A DNA stretch of 64,000 bases from NCBI RefSeq assembly GCF_030269445.1, contig NZ_BSTJ01000016.1, forward strand, positions 1-64,000, written 5' to 3'. Under the pieces are notes generated by a model. It saw nothing but the letters and a program-made list of their open reading frames with translations, searched no databases and was not told where the DNA came from. This DNA comes from Actinoallomurus iriomotensis (GTDB lineage: Bacteria > Actinomycetota > Actinomycetes > Streptosporangiales > Streptosporangiaceae). Shown piece by piece: positions 8,416 to 16,989 of this stretch. How positions within the stretch are numbered: the first letter of the stretch is position 1; each line of letters starts with the position of its first letter. The position numbers and the translations under genes were made by a program.

Positions 8416-8889
8416 ATGCCCACATCCGAGCCAGAGCTGGACGTCGCCGAGCTGACCGCCGTGATGGAGGACTACACGCGGATGGCGATCCGCCTGCCGT
8501 CGGTGCGGCGGCTGAGCTTCACGACCCTGTCGGTGCTGCACACGCTCGCCGGCTGGGGACCGAAGCGGCTCGGCGAGCTGACCGCGAGCGAACAGGTGAC
8601 GCAGTCGGCGATCACGCAGATCGTGACCCGGCTGGAGCGCGACGGCCTGGTCGAGCGCCGGCCGGACCCGTCGGACGGCCGGGCGGTCCTCGTGCACGCC
8701 ACCCCGGCGGGCACGGCCGTCGTGACCGGACGGCGGGCCGAGCGCACGACCCACCTGGCCGAACTCGCCGGCCGGCTCTCACCGGCCGACCGGGCGGCCA
8801 TCGCGGCGGCGCTGCCCGCCCTGGCGCGGCTGGTCGCTCTCCACGAGCGACCGGAGGGCACGGCATCCGACCAGGGGGAGAAACCATGA
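8416..8889 (+). CDS. MarR-family transcriptional regulator
   Basis: 157 aa winged-helix regulator. The recognition helix region is SEQVTQSAITQIVTRLERDGLV and the wing is RRPDPSDGRAVLVHATPAG, both typical MarR features. Its stop overlaps the epoxide hydrolase start (ATGA at 8886-8889), so the two are translationally coupled. The usual arrangement is repression of its own operon until an aromatic or lipophilic ligand binds. The operator candidate is at 8385-8398. Confidence 0.88.
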   Translation: MPTSEPELDVAELTAVMEDYTRMAIRLPSVRRLSFTTLSVLHTLAGWGPKRLGELTASEQVTQSAITQIVTRLERDGLVERRPDPSDGRAVLVHATPAGTAVVTGRRAERTTHLAELAGRLSPADRAAIAAALPALARLVALHERPEGTASDQGEKP

Positions 8890-10127
8890 CAGAGACGGCC
8901 GATCATCGCGAGACGTTCCCGCTGGAGCCGACGCCGATCCACGTGTCCGAGGACGTGCTCGGCGACCTCCGGCGGCGCCTGGAGTCGACGCGTCTGCCGG
9001 CCGACGCGGGCAACGACGACTGGTACTACGGCGTCAACGGCGCCTACCTGCGCGAGCTGGTCGACCACTGGCGCACCGGCTACGACTGGCGCGCGGCCGA
9101 GGCCGCGATCAACGCCTACGAGCACTACCGCGTCGAAGTGGAGGGCGTGCCGGTGCACTTCATGCGGCGGCCCGGGACCGGTCCCCACCCGACGCCCCTG
9201 ATCCTCACGCACGGCTGGCCCTGGACGTTCTGGCACTGGTCGAAGGTCGTGGATCCGCTCGCCGACCCCGGCGCGTACGGCGGAGACCCCGCCGAGGCGT
9301 TCGACGTGATCGTCCCCTCCTTTCCCGGGTTCGGCTTCTCCACCCCGCTGCCGGACCACCCCGACATGAACTTCTGGAAGGTCGCCGACCTGTGGCACGT
9401 CCTCATGACGCGGGTGCTCGGCCACGACCGGTACGCCGCCGCCGGCTGTGACGTCGGCGCCCTGGTCACCGGCCAGCTCGGGCACAAGTACGCCGACGAG
9501 CTGTACGGCATCCACATCGGCTCCGGGCTCAAGCTCACCCTGTTCAACGGCGACCGCGGCTGGGACCTCAGCGGCGGACGGCCCATCCCCGACGGGCTGC
9601 CCGCCGACGTCCACGCCCAGCTCGTCGCGTGGGAGAGGCGGTTCGCCGCCCACCTCGCCGTGCACATGCTCGGCCCGAGCACGCTCGCGCACGGGCTTTC
9701 GGACTCGCCCGCCGGGATGCTCGCGTGGATCCTCGAACGCTGGGTGAAGTGGAGCGACAACGGCGGCGACGTCGAACGCGTCTTCACCAAGGACGACCTG
9801 CTCACCCACGCCATGATCTTCTGGGTGAACAACGCGATCGGCACCTCTGTCCGCACCTACGCCAACAACAACCGCTACCCGTGGACGCCGTCCCACGACC
9901 GGTGGCCGGTCGTCGAGGCGCCCACCGGCATCACGTTCGTCGGGTACGAGAACCCGCCGGGCGTCACCACGGACGAACGGGTCCGGCACTTCCTCGACAG
10001 CGATCGCGCGGCTTGGTACAACCACGTCAACCTGACCGCCCACGACCACGGCGGGCACTTCATCCCGTGGGAGCTCCCCGATCAGTGGGTGGACGACCTG
10101 CGGCGCACCTTCCGCGGCCGCCGCTAG
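8886..10127 (+). CDS. epoxide hydrolase (microsomal type, EHN + alpha/beta hydrolase)
   Basis: 413 aa. The N-terminal EHN domain (about 12-120) is followed by an alpha/beta-hydrolase core. The oxyanion motif HGWPWTFWHW is present. The nucleophile elbow reads AAGCDVGALV, where the family usually has GGDWG, so the Asp is conserved but its neighbours are unusual. The catalytic His is in HDHGGHFIPWE. The enzyme opens epoxides with water through an alkyl-enzyme ester. It is co-expressed with the MarR regulator, suggesting detoxification of a ligand-sensed epoxide. Ends at the strong hairpin 10132-10163. Confidence 0.88.
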   Translation: MTETADHRETFPLEPTPIHVSEDVLGDLRRRLESTRLPADAGNDDWYYGVNGAYLRELVDHWRTGYDWRAAEAAINAYEHYRVEVEGVPVHFMRRPGTGPHPTPLILTHGWPWTFWHWSKVVDPLADPGAYGGDPAEAFDVIVPSFPGFGFSTPLPDHPDMNFWKVADLWHVLMTRVLGHDRYAAAGCDVGALVTGQLGHKYADELYGIHIGSGLKLTLFNGDRGWDLSGGRPIPDGLPADVHAQLVAWERRFAAHLAVHMLGPSTLAHGLSDSPAGMLAWILERWVKWSDNGGDVERVFTKDDLLTHAMIFWVNNAIGTSVRTYANNNRYPWTPSHDRWPVVEAPTGITFVGYENPPGVTTDERVRHFLDSDRAAWYNHVNLTAHDHGGHFIPWELPDQWVDDLRRTFRGRR

Positions 10128-10131
10128 CCGG

Positions 10132-10163
10132 CGTGTGGTGGCCCGGCGAGGGGCCACCACACG
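10132..10163. terminator. strong bidirectional hairpin terminator
   Basis: A perfect 13-bp inverted repeat (CGTGTGGTGGCCC / GGGCCACCACACG) with a 6-nt loop lies in the 48-bp gap between the convergent epoxide hydrolase and chitinase genes. Confidence 0.75.
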
Positions 10164-10175
10164 TGCGGCGGCGCG

Positions 10176-11918
10176 TCAGGACACGGCGAAGTCGTCGGCG
10201 TAGATCGAGCCCTGGGCGTACCAGCCGTGGGCGTACACCGTGACCTTGCCCGTCGAGCCGGTCGTGAACGGCACGGTCAGCTTGGTCCAGCCGCTGGACG
10301 AGGCCCAGGTGCTCGCCGTCGCGTCACCGGAGACCCCGACGTACGCGTAGTTCCCCTGGACCCAGCCGGTCAGCGTGTAGGCGTGGTTCGGCTGGAGCGT
10401 GAGCGACTGGTCGCACTCGCCGGTCTGGCTCGAGGTGGCCGCCATCTGCAACGCGTGACCGCCCGAGTGCGCCGGCGAGGTCACGACGGCCCCGCCCGGC
10501 TGGCAGGTCCACGGGCTCAGGCCCGCTTCGAAACCACCGTTGACCAGCGCTCCGCCGCCACCGCCCGAGCCGTTCACGGTGAGCGTGAAGGTGGTGCTGT
10601 GGCTGCCGGAGGCCGCCTTCCCGGTGACCGTGAGCGGATAGCTGCCGGGAGCGGCGGCCGACGTCGTGGTCACCTTCAGCGTGGCGGATCCGCCCGCGGT
10701 CACCGAGGTGGGGCTGAGGGAGGCGGTCACCCCGGAGGGCGCGCCGCTCGCCGTCAGCGCCACCGACTGGGCGGACCCGGACGTGACCGCCGTGCTGATC
10801 GTCGCGGACGTGGAGCCGCCGGGACTGACGGCCGCCGCGGAGGGCGCGGCCGCGATCGAGAAGTCGTTCGCGGGCGTGCCGCCGCCGCCGGTGAACGGCT
10901 CGAAGGTGTGACTGAAGAACCAGGTGTCCTGCGCGATGCCCGAGCAGTCACCCGCGCCGCCGGTGCCCGGGCAGCCGCCGTTGTCGCGCTGGAGGGCCCA
11001 GAACGACAGTGTGTTGATCCCGGTGCTCGCGGCCCACTGCTCGACCGGGGCGGCGTCGGCGGTGGTGAACGTCTCGGCCGGGCCGAAGTCGTCGATGCCG
11101 GGCATCTCCGTGACGCCGATCATGTTCCACAGCTCCGCCGAGCTCTTGCCCGGGTAGAGGGTGGCGAGCTGACCGTGCAGGCCGGTGGCGGCGGTCTTGG
11201 TGTCGTTGGCCATCTCGTGCGAGGCGTTGTCGTAGTAGTCGAACGTCATGATGTTGACGACGTCGATCCGGGCGTTGTTGGACACCGCGTTCCGCAGCAC
11301 GTTCAGCCCGCTCGCCGCCAGACCGCCGGTCGTGGTGGGCAGCGTGTAGGAGAACTGCACCGTACGGCCGTTCGCGGCGGCCCAGTCCTCCACCTGCTTG
11401 ACCGCCTTGTTGCGGCGGTCGATGCCGGCGCTGTTCGTCAGCGAGTTGTCCTCGGTGTCGAGGTCGATCCGCGTGATCCCGTACGTCGTGATGACCTTCT
11501 CGTACGCCGCGGCGATCTGTCCGACGTCGGTACAGCTGTCGGCGATCTCGGTGCCGGTGTTGTCGGCGGTGTAGCCGCCGAAGGACGGGATGACGTCGCC
11601 GCCGGCGGACTGGATCGAGGAGATCGAGGCGCCGAAGGACGAGGAGGCGATCGGCGAGCCGGTGTCGCCGTTCCAGTAGGGCGTGCACGACCCCTGGGCG
11701 CTGGTCTGGATGAACGCCATCGTCAGGTATCTGGCGCCGGACTGCTGGGACAGGGTCGCGGGGTCGTCCCCGGTCCAGGCCTCGAAGTAGGGGGCGAACA
11801 CGTGGGTGGGCAGGGTCGCGGCGCCGGCGGTGGTCGTGGTGACCGCGCCGACGCCGAACGCGGACAGGATCAGCGCGGTGGTGGCGAGGAGGGCACGCAG
11901 GGGCGTACGTGGTCGCAT
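10176..11918 (-). CDS. secreted GH18 chitinase with Ig-like and carbohydrate-binding modules
   Basis: 580 aa; CAGGAG lies 7 nt before the ATG. The signal peptide spans about 1-34. The GH18 catalytic domain (38-340) carries the catalytic motif as IDLDTED, with Asp152, Asp154 and Glu156 in the DxDxE pattern. A Ser/Thr-rich NEW3/Ig-like domain (about 350-450) and a poly-Gly linker follow. A C-terminal jelly-roll carbohydrate-binding module (about 456-580, starting VNGGFEAGLSPW) completes the protein. It should degrade chitin or related beta-1,4-GlcNAc polymers outside the cell. Possible promoter at 12040-12068. Confidence 0.9.
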   Translation of the reverse strand: MRPRTPLRALLATTALILSAFGVGAVTTTTAGAATLPTHVFAPYFEAWTGDDPATLSQQSGARYLTMAFIQTSAQGSCTPYWNGDTGSPIASSSFGASISSIQSAGGDVIPSFGGYTADNTGTEIADSCTDVGQIAAAYEKVITTYGITRIDLDTEDNSLTNSAGIDRRNKAVKQVEDWAAANGRTVQFSYTLPTTTGGLAASGLNVLRNAVSNNARIDVVNIMTFDYYDNASHEMANDTKTAATGLHGQLATLYPGKSSAELWNMIGVTEMPGIDDFGPAETFTTADAAPVEQWAASTGINTLSFWALQRDNGGCPGTGGAGDCSGIAQDTWFFSHTFEPFTGGGGTPANDFSIAAAPSAAAVSPGGSTSATISTAVTSGSAQSVALTASGAPSGVTASLSPTSVTAGGSATLKVTTTSAAAPGSYPLTVTGKAASGSHSTTFTLTVNGSGGGGGALVNGGFEAGLSPWTCQPGGAVVTSPAHSGGHALQMAATSSQTGECDQSLTLQPNHAYTLTGWVQGNYAYVGVSGDATASTWASSSGWTKLTVPFTTGSTGKVTVYAHGWYAQGSIYADDFAVS

Positions 11919-12039
11919 GGGGGGGCTCCTGGAGGGCGACGGCCGTGCCCGCCCTGGGGCAGGCGGGCACGGCGGACTCCCGGCCTCGGCCGGGTGAGGA
12001 CGTCACGGGCGAGCAGGGATGCGGATCCGCGTGCGCACC

Positions 12040-12068
12040 ATCGTCAGACCGCGCGACCTATCTGTCAA
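12040..12068 (-). promoter_or_regulatory. candidate sigma70-type promoter for the chitinase
   Basis: On the minus strand a consensus TTGACA (12063-12068) is followed after 17 bp by GACGAT (12040-12045), which keeps the key A2 and T6 of a -10 box. It lies about 120 bp before the chitinase start. No typical chitinase direct repeat was seen. Confidence 0.35.
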
Positions 12069-12108
12069 GGTTCTTAACAGTTACCTCGGCCAACCCGCGC
12101 GGACGGGC

Positions 12109-12972
12109 TCAGATGGAGCCGGAGAAGGTGTCGCAGCGGGACGGCGAGCCCGTGTCGTAGCCGGTGGAGAACCAGTGCCGCCGCTGCGCCGCGGTGCCGT
12201 GCGTGAAGGTCTCCGGGTCGGCGCGGCCCCGGGCTCGCTCCTGGATGCGGTCGTCGCCGACCGCGCCCGCCGCATCCAGGGCGTCCGCGATGTCGGCATC
12301 GGTGAACGGCTTGCTGAAGAAACCGGTCTGCACCCCGTGTTTCGCCCAGACACCCGCGTAGCAGTCGGCCTGCAGCTCCAGGCGGACCGAGCCGCTCGTG
12401 GCCCCCTGACGGCTGTCGCCGACCTGGCGCATGGTGCCGAGGACGTCCTGCACGTGATGGCCGTACTCGTGCGCGACCACGTACGCCTGGGCGAACGGGC
12501 CGCCCTTGGCGCCGAACTTGTCGTGCAGCTCCTGGAAGAAGCCCAGGTCGAGGTAGACGCGCTTGTCGCCCGGACAGTAGAACGGGCCGACCTCCGCGGT
12601 CGCCGCCCCGCAGGCCGTGCTGGTCGAGCCGCTGAACAGCCGGGTGCGGGCGATCGTGTAGTCATGGCCACTGTCGGCGAACTCCTGCTTCCAGTACGCC
12701 TGGACGCTGTTGACCACGCCGACGATGCGGCAGTCCTCGGACTGGTCGGCGTCGGCGCCCGTACGGCACTTCGACGACAGGTTCCCGCTCCCGGCGGGCG
12801 GCGCGCCTCCTCCCCCGCCGATGATGTGCCCGGGGTTCAGCCCGAAGACCAGCGCGGCGACGAGCGCGATCAGGCCGACCGCCCCACCGCCGAAGGCCAT
12901 CCCCCCGATCGGCATTCCGCGCGAGTCCTCGACCTGTGACGCGTCGAGCTGTGCATCGTCATCGAAGTCCAC
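12109..12972 (-). CDS. neutral zinc metallopeptidase (KPN_02809/YpfJ family)
   Basis: 287 aa. A charged N-terminus ([18 protein letters not shown]) precedes one membrane segment (about 25-46), then a Gly-rich linker and the extracytoplasmic domain. The zinc site is AHEYGHHVQ (HExxH), about 60% along the chain; [11 protein letters not shown] further on supplies the third ligand Glu. Cys pairs may form disulfides. This is a membrane-anchored peptidase family of unknown substrate. Divergent from the LysR gene, with no obvious operon partner. Confidence 0.85.
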   Translation of the reverse strand: MDFDDDAQLDASQVEDSRGMPIGGMAFGGGAVGLIALVAALVFGLNPGHIIGGGGGAPPAGSGNLSSKCRTGADADQSEDCRIVGVVNSVQAYWKQEFADSGHDYTIARTRLFSGSTSTACGAATAEVGPFYCPGDKRVYLDLGFFQELHDKFGAKGGPFAQAYVVAHEYGHHVQDVLGTMRQVGDSRQGATSGSVRLELQADCYAGVWAKHGVQTGFFSKPFTDADIADALDAAGAVGDDRIQERARGRADPETFTHGTAAQRRHWFSTGYDTGSPSRCDTFSGSI

Positions 12973-13116
12973 GACGGCCCTCCTGATCCCGTCCGGCAGC
13001 GTCCGCCACGACGCCTCGATCCCCGATGAGAGCCGGATCTAACGCCCCGCCGGACCTCGCTGTGATTCGCGGCCGGCGGTCGGCGCTGACCTGCGTCGAT
13101 AACATAGCGTGGCGGT

Positions 13117-14040
13117 ATGCAGCTCCGGCATGTCGAGTCCTTTCTCGCGGTGGTGGAGGAGGGACAGTTCGCACGGGCGGCGAGCAGGCTGTTCCTGTCC
13201 CCGCCCGCGGTGACCGGGCATGTCCGCCGGCTCGAACGCGAGCTGGGAGTGCCGCTCCTGCACCGCTCGCCGGTGTCGCTGACCGAGGCCGGCGCACGGT
13301 TCCTGCCCCATGCCCAGGCCATGGTGACCGCCGCGAACGCCGCGTCCGCCGCCGTCAAGGACCTGCACGGCGCCCGCGACGCCGTGATCCGCGTGGGCGT
13401 GATGACCCCCGGCGCCGCGGAGCTGACCCCCGCTATCCTGCGCGCCTTCTGCCGCGCGCAGCCGCGCACCCGCCTCACGGTCGAGAGCCTCGGCTTCACC
13501 GACTTCCTGTCGGCGGTCCTCGAACACCGGGTGGACGTCGCCTTCGTGCGGCCGGCCCCCGACGACGAACGCGTGGTCACCGACACCCTCACCGTCGAGC
13601 CGCGCATCCTCCTCACCCTGGCGGCGGGCGACCTCGCCCACGCGGACGGCGTACGGCTCGACGACGTCCTCGACCTGCGCTTCGTCCGCTTCCCCGAGAC
13701 CACGCCCCGGCTGCTGTCGGACTACGGAAGCTTCGCGGCGGCGCGCAACGGCATGGACACTCACTGGGGCGTCGGCCAGGCGACCTCCGCGCAGGACCTG
13801 ATGACCAGCATCGCCGCGGGATGGGGCGTCGCGGGCACGCTGCAGTCCCTCGGGCGCTACTACCGTTCGCCCGGCACCTGCGCCGTCCCGGTCGTCGACG
13901 CGCCTTGGGAGGCGAGCGCGCTGGTCAGCCGGAGGGACGATCTCCGGCCGGAGATCCGGGCGTTCCGCGACCTCGCGGTGGCCCTGGCCCGCGATCCCGG
14001 ACTGAGCCGTCTTCGCCCCCCGGTCGCGCCGGAGCGCTGA
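13117..14040 (+). CDS. LysR-family transcriptional regulator
   Basis: 307 aa. The N-terminal winged HTH (1-60: LRHVESFLAVVEEGQFARAA, then LFLSPPAVTGHVRRLERELG) is followed by a periplasmic-binding-like effector domain (about 90-300). Length and layout are typical. It is divergent from the zinc peptidase gene (145 bp gap), the usual position for a LysR target, but the peptidase being its target is only an inference. Confidence 0.88.
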   Translation: MQLRHVESFLAVVEEGQFARAASRLFLSPPAVTGHVRRLERELGVPLLHRSPVSLTEAGARFLPHAQAMVTAANAASAAVKDLHGARDAVIRVGVMTPGAAELTPAILRAFCRAQPRTRLTVESLGFTDFLSAVLEHRVDVAFVRPAPDDERVVTDTLTVEPRILLTLAAGDLAHADGVRLDDVLDLRFVRFPETTPRLLSDYGSFAAARNGMDTHWGVGQATSAQDLMTSIAAGWGVAGTLQSLGRYYRSPGTCAVPVVDAPWEASALVSRRDDLRPEIRAFRDLAVALARDPGLSRLRPPVAPER

Positions 14041-14105
14041 GCGCCCCACGTTGGGTCTGGCCCCGAGCCCGGTTCCGCGCGATGCTGCGCGAAACGGGAG
14101 GACAC

Positions 14106-14546
14106 ATGGCGGACACCGAGACGACCGATGACGCACGGGACACCCGGGCGGCGAAGTACGACGGGCTGGCGATCGCGTCGATCACCCTGAGCGTGGTCGG
14201 GCTCGTGCTGGCGGCGGCCACGTGGGCGGCCTGGCTCTTCCTCATCCGGTCCGCGCCGTTACGGCTGTACCGCACGGCGTGGCTCGGCCTGGACATCGTC
14301 GGGCGCACCGTCACCTACGTGATCGGCTCGCTGTGGTTCGCGGTGCTGCCGGTCGGGGTGCTGGCGATCGTGCTCGCCCGGCTCGAACTGCGGCTCGCTC
14401 CCCCGCCCGAGTCGCGAGCCGTCGCCCGCGCCGCCACCGTGACCGGGATCATCGCACTGCTGCTCGCGCTCGCGGGCGCGTTCGTGTTCAGCGTCCGGAT
14501 GGGCCAGGCGCCGGTGGTCCCCGACCGGACCGGGGACGGAGCCTGA
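14106..14546 (+). CDS. small integral membrane protein, unknown function
   Basis: 146 aa from ATG 14106, with GGGAGG 8 nt upstream. Three hydrophobic segments are clear: about 22-44, 63-86 and 103-124. The N-terminus is acidic and likely cytoplasmic. The protein resembles DUF4190-like or general small membrane proteins of actinomycetes, but no family motif is decisive. It lies between LysR and adenosine deaminase genes on the same strand. Confidence 0.65.
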   Translation: MADTETTDDARDTRAAKYDGLAIASITLSVVGLVLAAATWAAWLFLIRSAPLRLYRTAWLGLDIVGRTVTYVIGSLWFAVLPVGVLAIVLARLELRLAPPPESRAVARAATVTGIIALLLALAGAFVFSVRMGQAPVVPDRTGDGA

Positions 14547-14587
14547 TCCTCCGGTGCGAAAAAACGGATGGCGCGTAAGTAGTACGT

Positions 14588-15625
14588 ATGACTACCGTGG
14601 CACGCGTGATCGCCGAGGACTCCGGAGACCTGACCGCGCTGCCCAAGGTCGAGCTGCACAGCCACCTCGACTGCTGCCTGAGCCATGACGCCGTGCGCCG
14701 CATCGACCCCGGCGTCACCCGCGAACGCTACGAGGCGCTGTTCGCCGGGCCGCCCCGGTGCGCCTCGCTCGCCGACTTCCTGAAGTACACGCTGAACTAC
14801 CGGGCCATGCTGCAGACCGAGCGGGCGCTGCGGATCGCGGTTCAGGACGTGTTCGCGCAGATGGCGGCCGACGGCGTGGTCTACGCCGAGCTCCGGTTCG
14901 CGCCCCTCGTGCACCTGGGGGACGGACTGTCGGCGGACCGGGTCGTCGAGTGCGTCGCCGAGGAGACGGCACGCCAGAGCGAGGCCACCGGGATCGACGC
15001 CGGCCTGATCCTGTGCACCCTGCGCGACCACGACGCCGGCCAGAGCCTGGCCACCGCCCGCCTGGTCGAACGGCACTCCCGTACGGGCCCGGTGGTGGCG
15101 CTGGACATCGCCGGCGACGAGATCGCCCACCCCCTCGACCCGCACCTGCCCGCGTTCGACCTCGTACGGGAGGCCGGGCTCGGCGTGACCGTCCACGCCG
15201 GCGAGGCCGGCGGCCCGGAGAGCGTACGGGAGGCCCTCGACCGGACGGGCACCCGCCGCATCGGGCACGGCGTGCGCGCGGCCGAGGACCCGGCGCTCCT
15301 CGACCGGTTGCGGAACGAGGGCGTCCACCTGGAGGTCTGTCCGGCGAGCAACGTGCAGACGGCGGTCGTACCCGCCCCCGAGGCGCACCCCGTCGACCGC
15401 CTGCGCCGCGCCGGGGTGCGCCTCGGCATCAGCACCGACACCCGCGGGGTGACGAACGTGCGGCTGACCCAGGAGTACGAACGGCTGCGCGACCTGTTCG
15501 GCTGGACGCTCGCCGACTTCCACGCGGTGAACCGCGACGCGCTGGCGGCCGCGTTCGCCGCCGACCCGGTACGGCGGCGCGTGGGACGCGCCCTCGACGC
15601 CGCGTACGGGCGCGCACCGGCGTGA
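14588..15625 (+). CDS. adenosine deaminase family protein
   Basis: 345 aa amidohydrolase fold. Zinc ligands are HSHLD (His24 and His26), the His of VTVHAGE (with catalytic Glu), and the Asp pair in ISTDTRGV; RIGHGVRA is the conserved His motif. It should deaminate adenosine or a related nucleoside/purine in the cytoplasm. The acceptor site CCLS after HSHLD differs from the usual GSL of classic Add enzymes, so the substrate may not be adenosine. No ribosome site is seen before the ATG, so a leaderless transcript is possible. Confidence 0.86.
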   Translation: MTTVARVIAEDSGDLTALPKVELHSHLDCCLSHDAVRRIDPGVTRERYEALFAGPPRCASLADFLKYTLNYRAMLQTERALRIAVQDVFAQMAADGVVYAELRFAPLVHLGDGLSADRVVECVAEETARQSEATGIDAGLILCTLRDHDAGQSLATARLVERHSRTGPVVALDIAGDEIAHPLDPHLPAFDLVREAGLGVTVHAGEAGGPESVREALDRTGTRRIGHGVRAAEDPALLDRLRNEGVHLEVCPASNVQTAVVPAPEAHPVDRLRRAGVRLGISTDTRGVTNVRLTQEYERLRDLFGWTLADFHAVNRDALAAAFAADPVRRRVGRALDAAYGRAPA

Positions 15626-15649
15626 CGTCCGGACGTGCCCGCGGGTCCT

Positions 15650-15666
15650 TGCCGGCGCGTCCGGCA
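15650..15666. terminator. short hairpin between convergent genes
   Basis: TGCCGG / CCGGCA arms around a 5-nt loop in the 49-bp gap between the deaminase and pyruvyl transferase genes. A weak candidate. Confidence 0.3.
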
Positions 15667-15674
15667 GGCCGTGG

Positions 15675-16874
15675 TCACGAACGTCGCGGATGAGCCGGCC
15701 CGGCGTCCGCTCCCAGGTTCGCGTCCATGTCGACCGGCACGGAGGCCGGAGTCTCCAGGCCGTCGATCACGGCGCGGCAGCGTTCGAGGTTCTGCAGCGC
15801 GCGCTCGCGCAGCACCGTGAACCTCTGCCGCAGGCGCCGGGTGCAGGCGTCGCGGTCGTCCCACAGCCGGTCGAGTTCCGCCAGGAGAGGCCCGGTCTCC
15901 CTCCTCGCGACGCCGGTCAGCGCGGGCGCGCCGACCACCTGCGCGAAGTCGAAGACCTTGCCGGCGTAGGGCAGCGGCAGGACCGGCACCCCGGCGCGGG
16001 CGGCGAACATCACGAAGTGCAGGCGCATGCCCACCGCGAAGTCCAGGTGACGCATCAGCCCGGCGATCTGCGCGGGCCGGTACGCGCGGTTGAGGATCCG
16101 CGCGGTCTCGGGGGCGTTCATCGCCGACAGCACCGCGTGGGCGTGGGCGATGTCGCCCCGTTCCATCGGCACGAACACCGTCTGGGCCTGGAGCCGGCAG
16201 GTCATGAAGTCCGCGGCGGTCGCGAGCAGCTCGTGGTAGCTGGCCTCGTCGAGGTGGTCGGCCGCCCGGCCGGGCTCGCGCACCGACATGCCGACCAGGC
16301 GGTCGTGGCTGTCGATGCCCTCACGCAGCAGCATCTCATCGGTGAACTCCTCCGGCTCCAGCAGGACCGCGGCGTCGGCGGTCACCGAGAGCGGCCGCCC
16401 GACCCCGGCGTTCTCCAGCACCAGGACCGATTCGTGGTCCCGTACCGTCAGGTCGGTGAGGTTCTCCACGGCCTCGCGGACGAGGCGGATCTCCGCCCGG
16501 TCGGTCAACGGCCCCGCGCCGATCGCGTAGCCGAAGGTCGGGACGCCGAGTTCCTGCGCCAGCCGTACCGGTCGCGTGACCGCACTCGCCTGGCCGTCGT
16601 GCAGTACGCCGCCTCCTCCGAGGACCAGCAGGTCAAGGCCGGTCTCCGCCTCGATCAGCCGGCTCTGCGGCACCCCGGTGTAGGGCACCGCGGTCAGACC
16701 GAAACGCTGCCGGCTGTCCTCCGGGTGACGGCTGAAAATGATCAGTTCCGCCGTCGGGCGGATCTGCCGAAGGCCGGTCAGCACACAGGTGAGGATGGCC
16801 TCGTCGCCGAGGTTCAGGCCCCCGTAGGAGCCGAGCACCCCGATCCGGAGGGGGCGACCCACGGAATCCGACAT
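15675..16874 (-). CDS. polysaccharide pyruvyl transferase family protein
   Basis: 399 aa. The N-terminus RIGVLGSYGGLNLGDEAI is the hallmark of this GT-B-like family, and VLGGGGVLHD in the first domain and GMRLHFVMFA in the second are also diagnostic. Members add pyruvate ketals to surface glycans, or act in related CsaB-like wall modification. No polysaccharide cluster surrounds it, so its acceptor is unknown. Convergent with the deaminase gene. The 115 bp up to the LAL regulator shows nothing notable. Confidence 0.85.
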   Translation of the reverse strand: MSDSVGRPLRIGVLGSYGGLNLGDEAILTCVLTGLRQIRPTAELIIFSRHPEDSRQRFGLTAVPYTGVPQSRLIEAETGLDLLVLGGGGVLHDGQASAVTRPVRLAQELGVPTFGYAIGAGPLTDRAEIRLVREAVENLTDLTVRDHESVLVLENAGVGRPLSVTADAAVLLEPEEFTDEMLLREGIDSHDRLVGMSVREPGRAADHLDEASYHELLATAADFMTCRLQAQTVFVPMERGDIAHAHAVLSAMNAPETARILNRAYRPAQIAGLMRHLDFAVGMRLHFVMFAARAGVPVLPLPYAGKVFDFAQVVGAPALTGVARRETGPLLAELDRLWDDRDACTRRLRQRFTVLRERALQNLERCRAVIDGLETPASVPVDMDANLGADAGPAHPRRS

Positions 16875-16989
16875 CCCCCGATCACCACCTCGACACCGGC
16901 CTGTGGCGATGTGTGTTCACTCCACCATCGCACCAGGCGGCGGACCCGCGTCAACAGGGCACCGAGGACCTGGCATGAGGGGAGATCCC

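Noticed and set aside
10227-12077. 616-codon plus-strand frame opposite the chitinase gene
   Set aside because: Arg/Gly/Ala-rich shadow with no domain; the minus-strand chitinase explains the region fully. The same applies to long frames at 109-1185, 23259-24992, 39572-41968 and 60369-62096.
13026-14546. 506-codon frame spanning the LysR gene and the membrane protein
   Set aside because: Only the part from 14106 is protein-like with a ribosome site; the rest is an out-of-frame reading of LysR.
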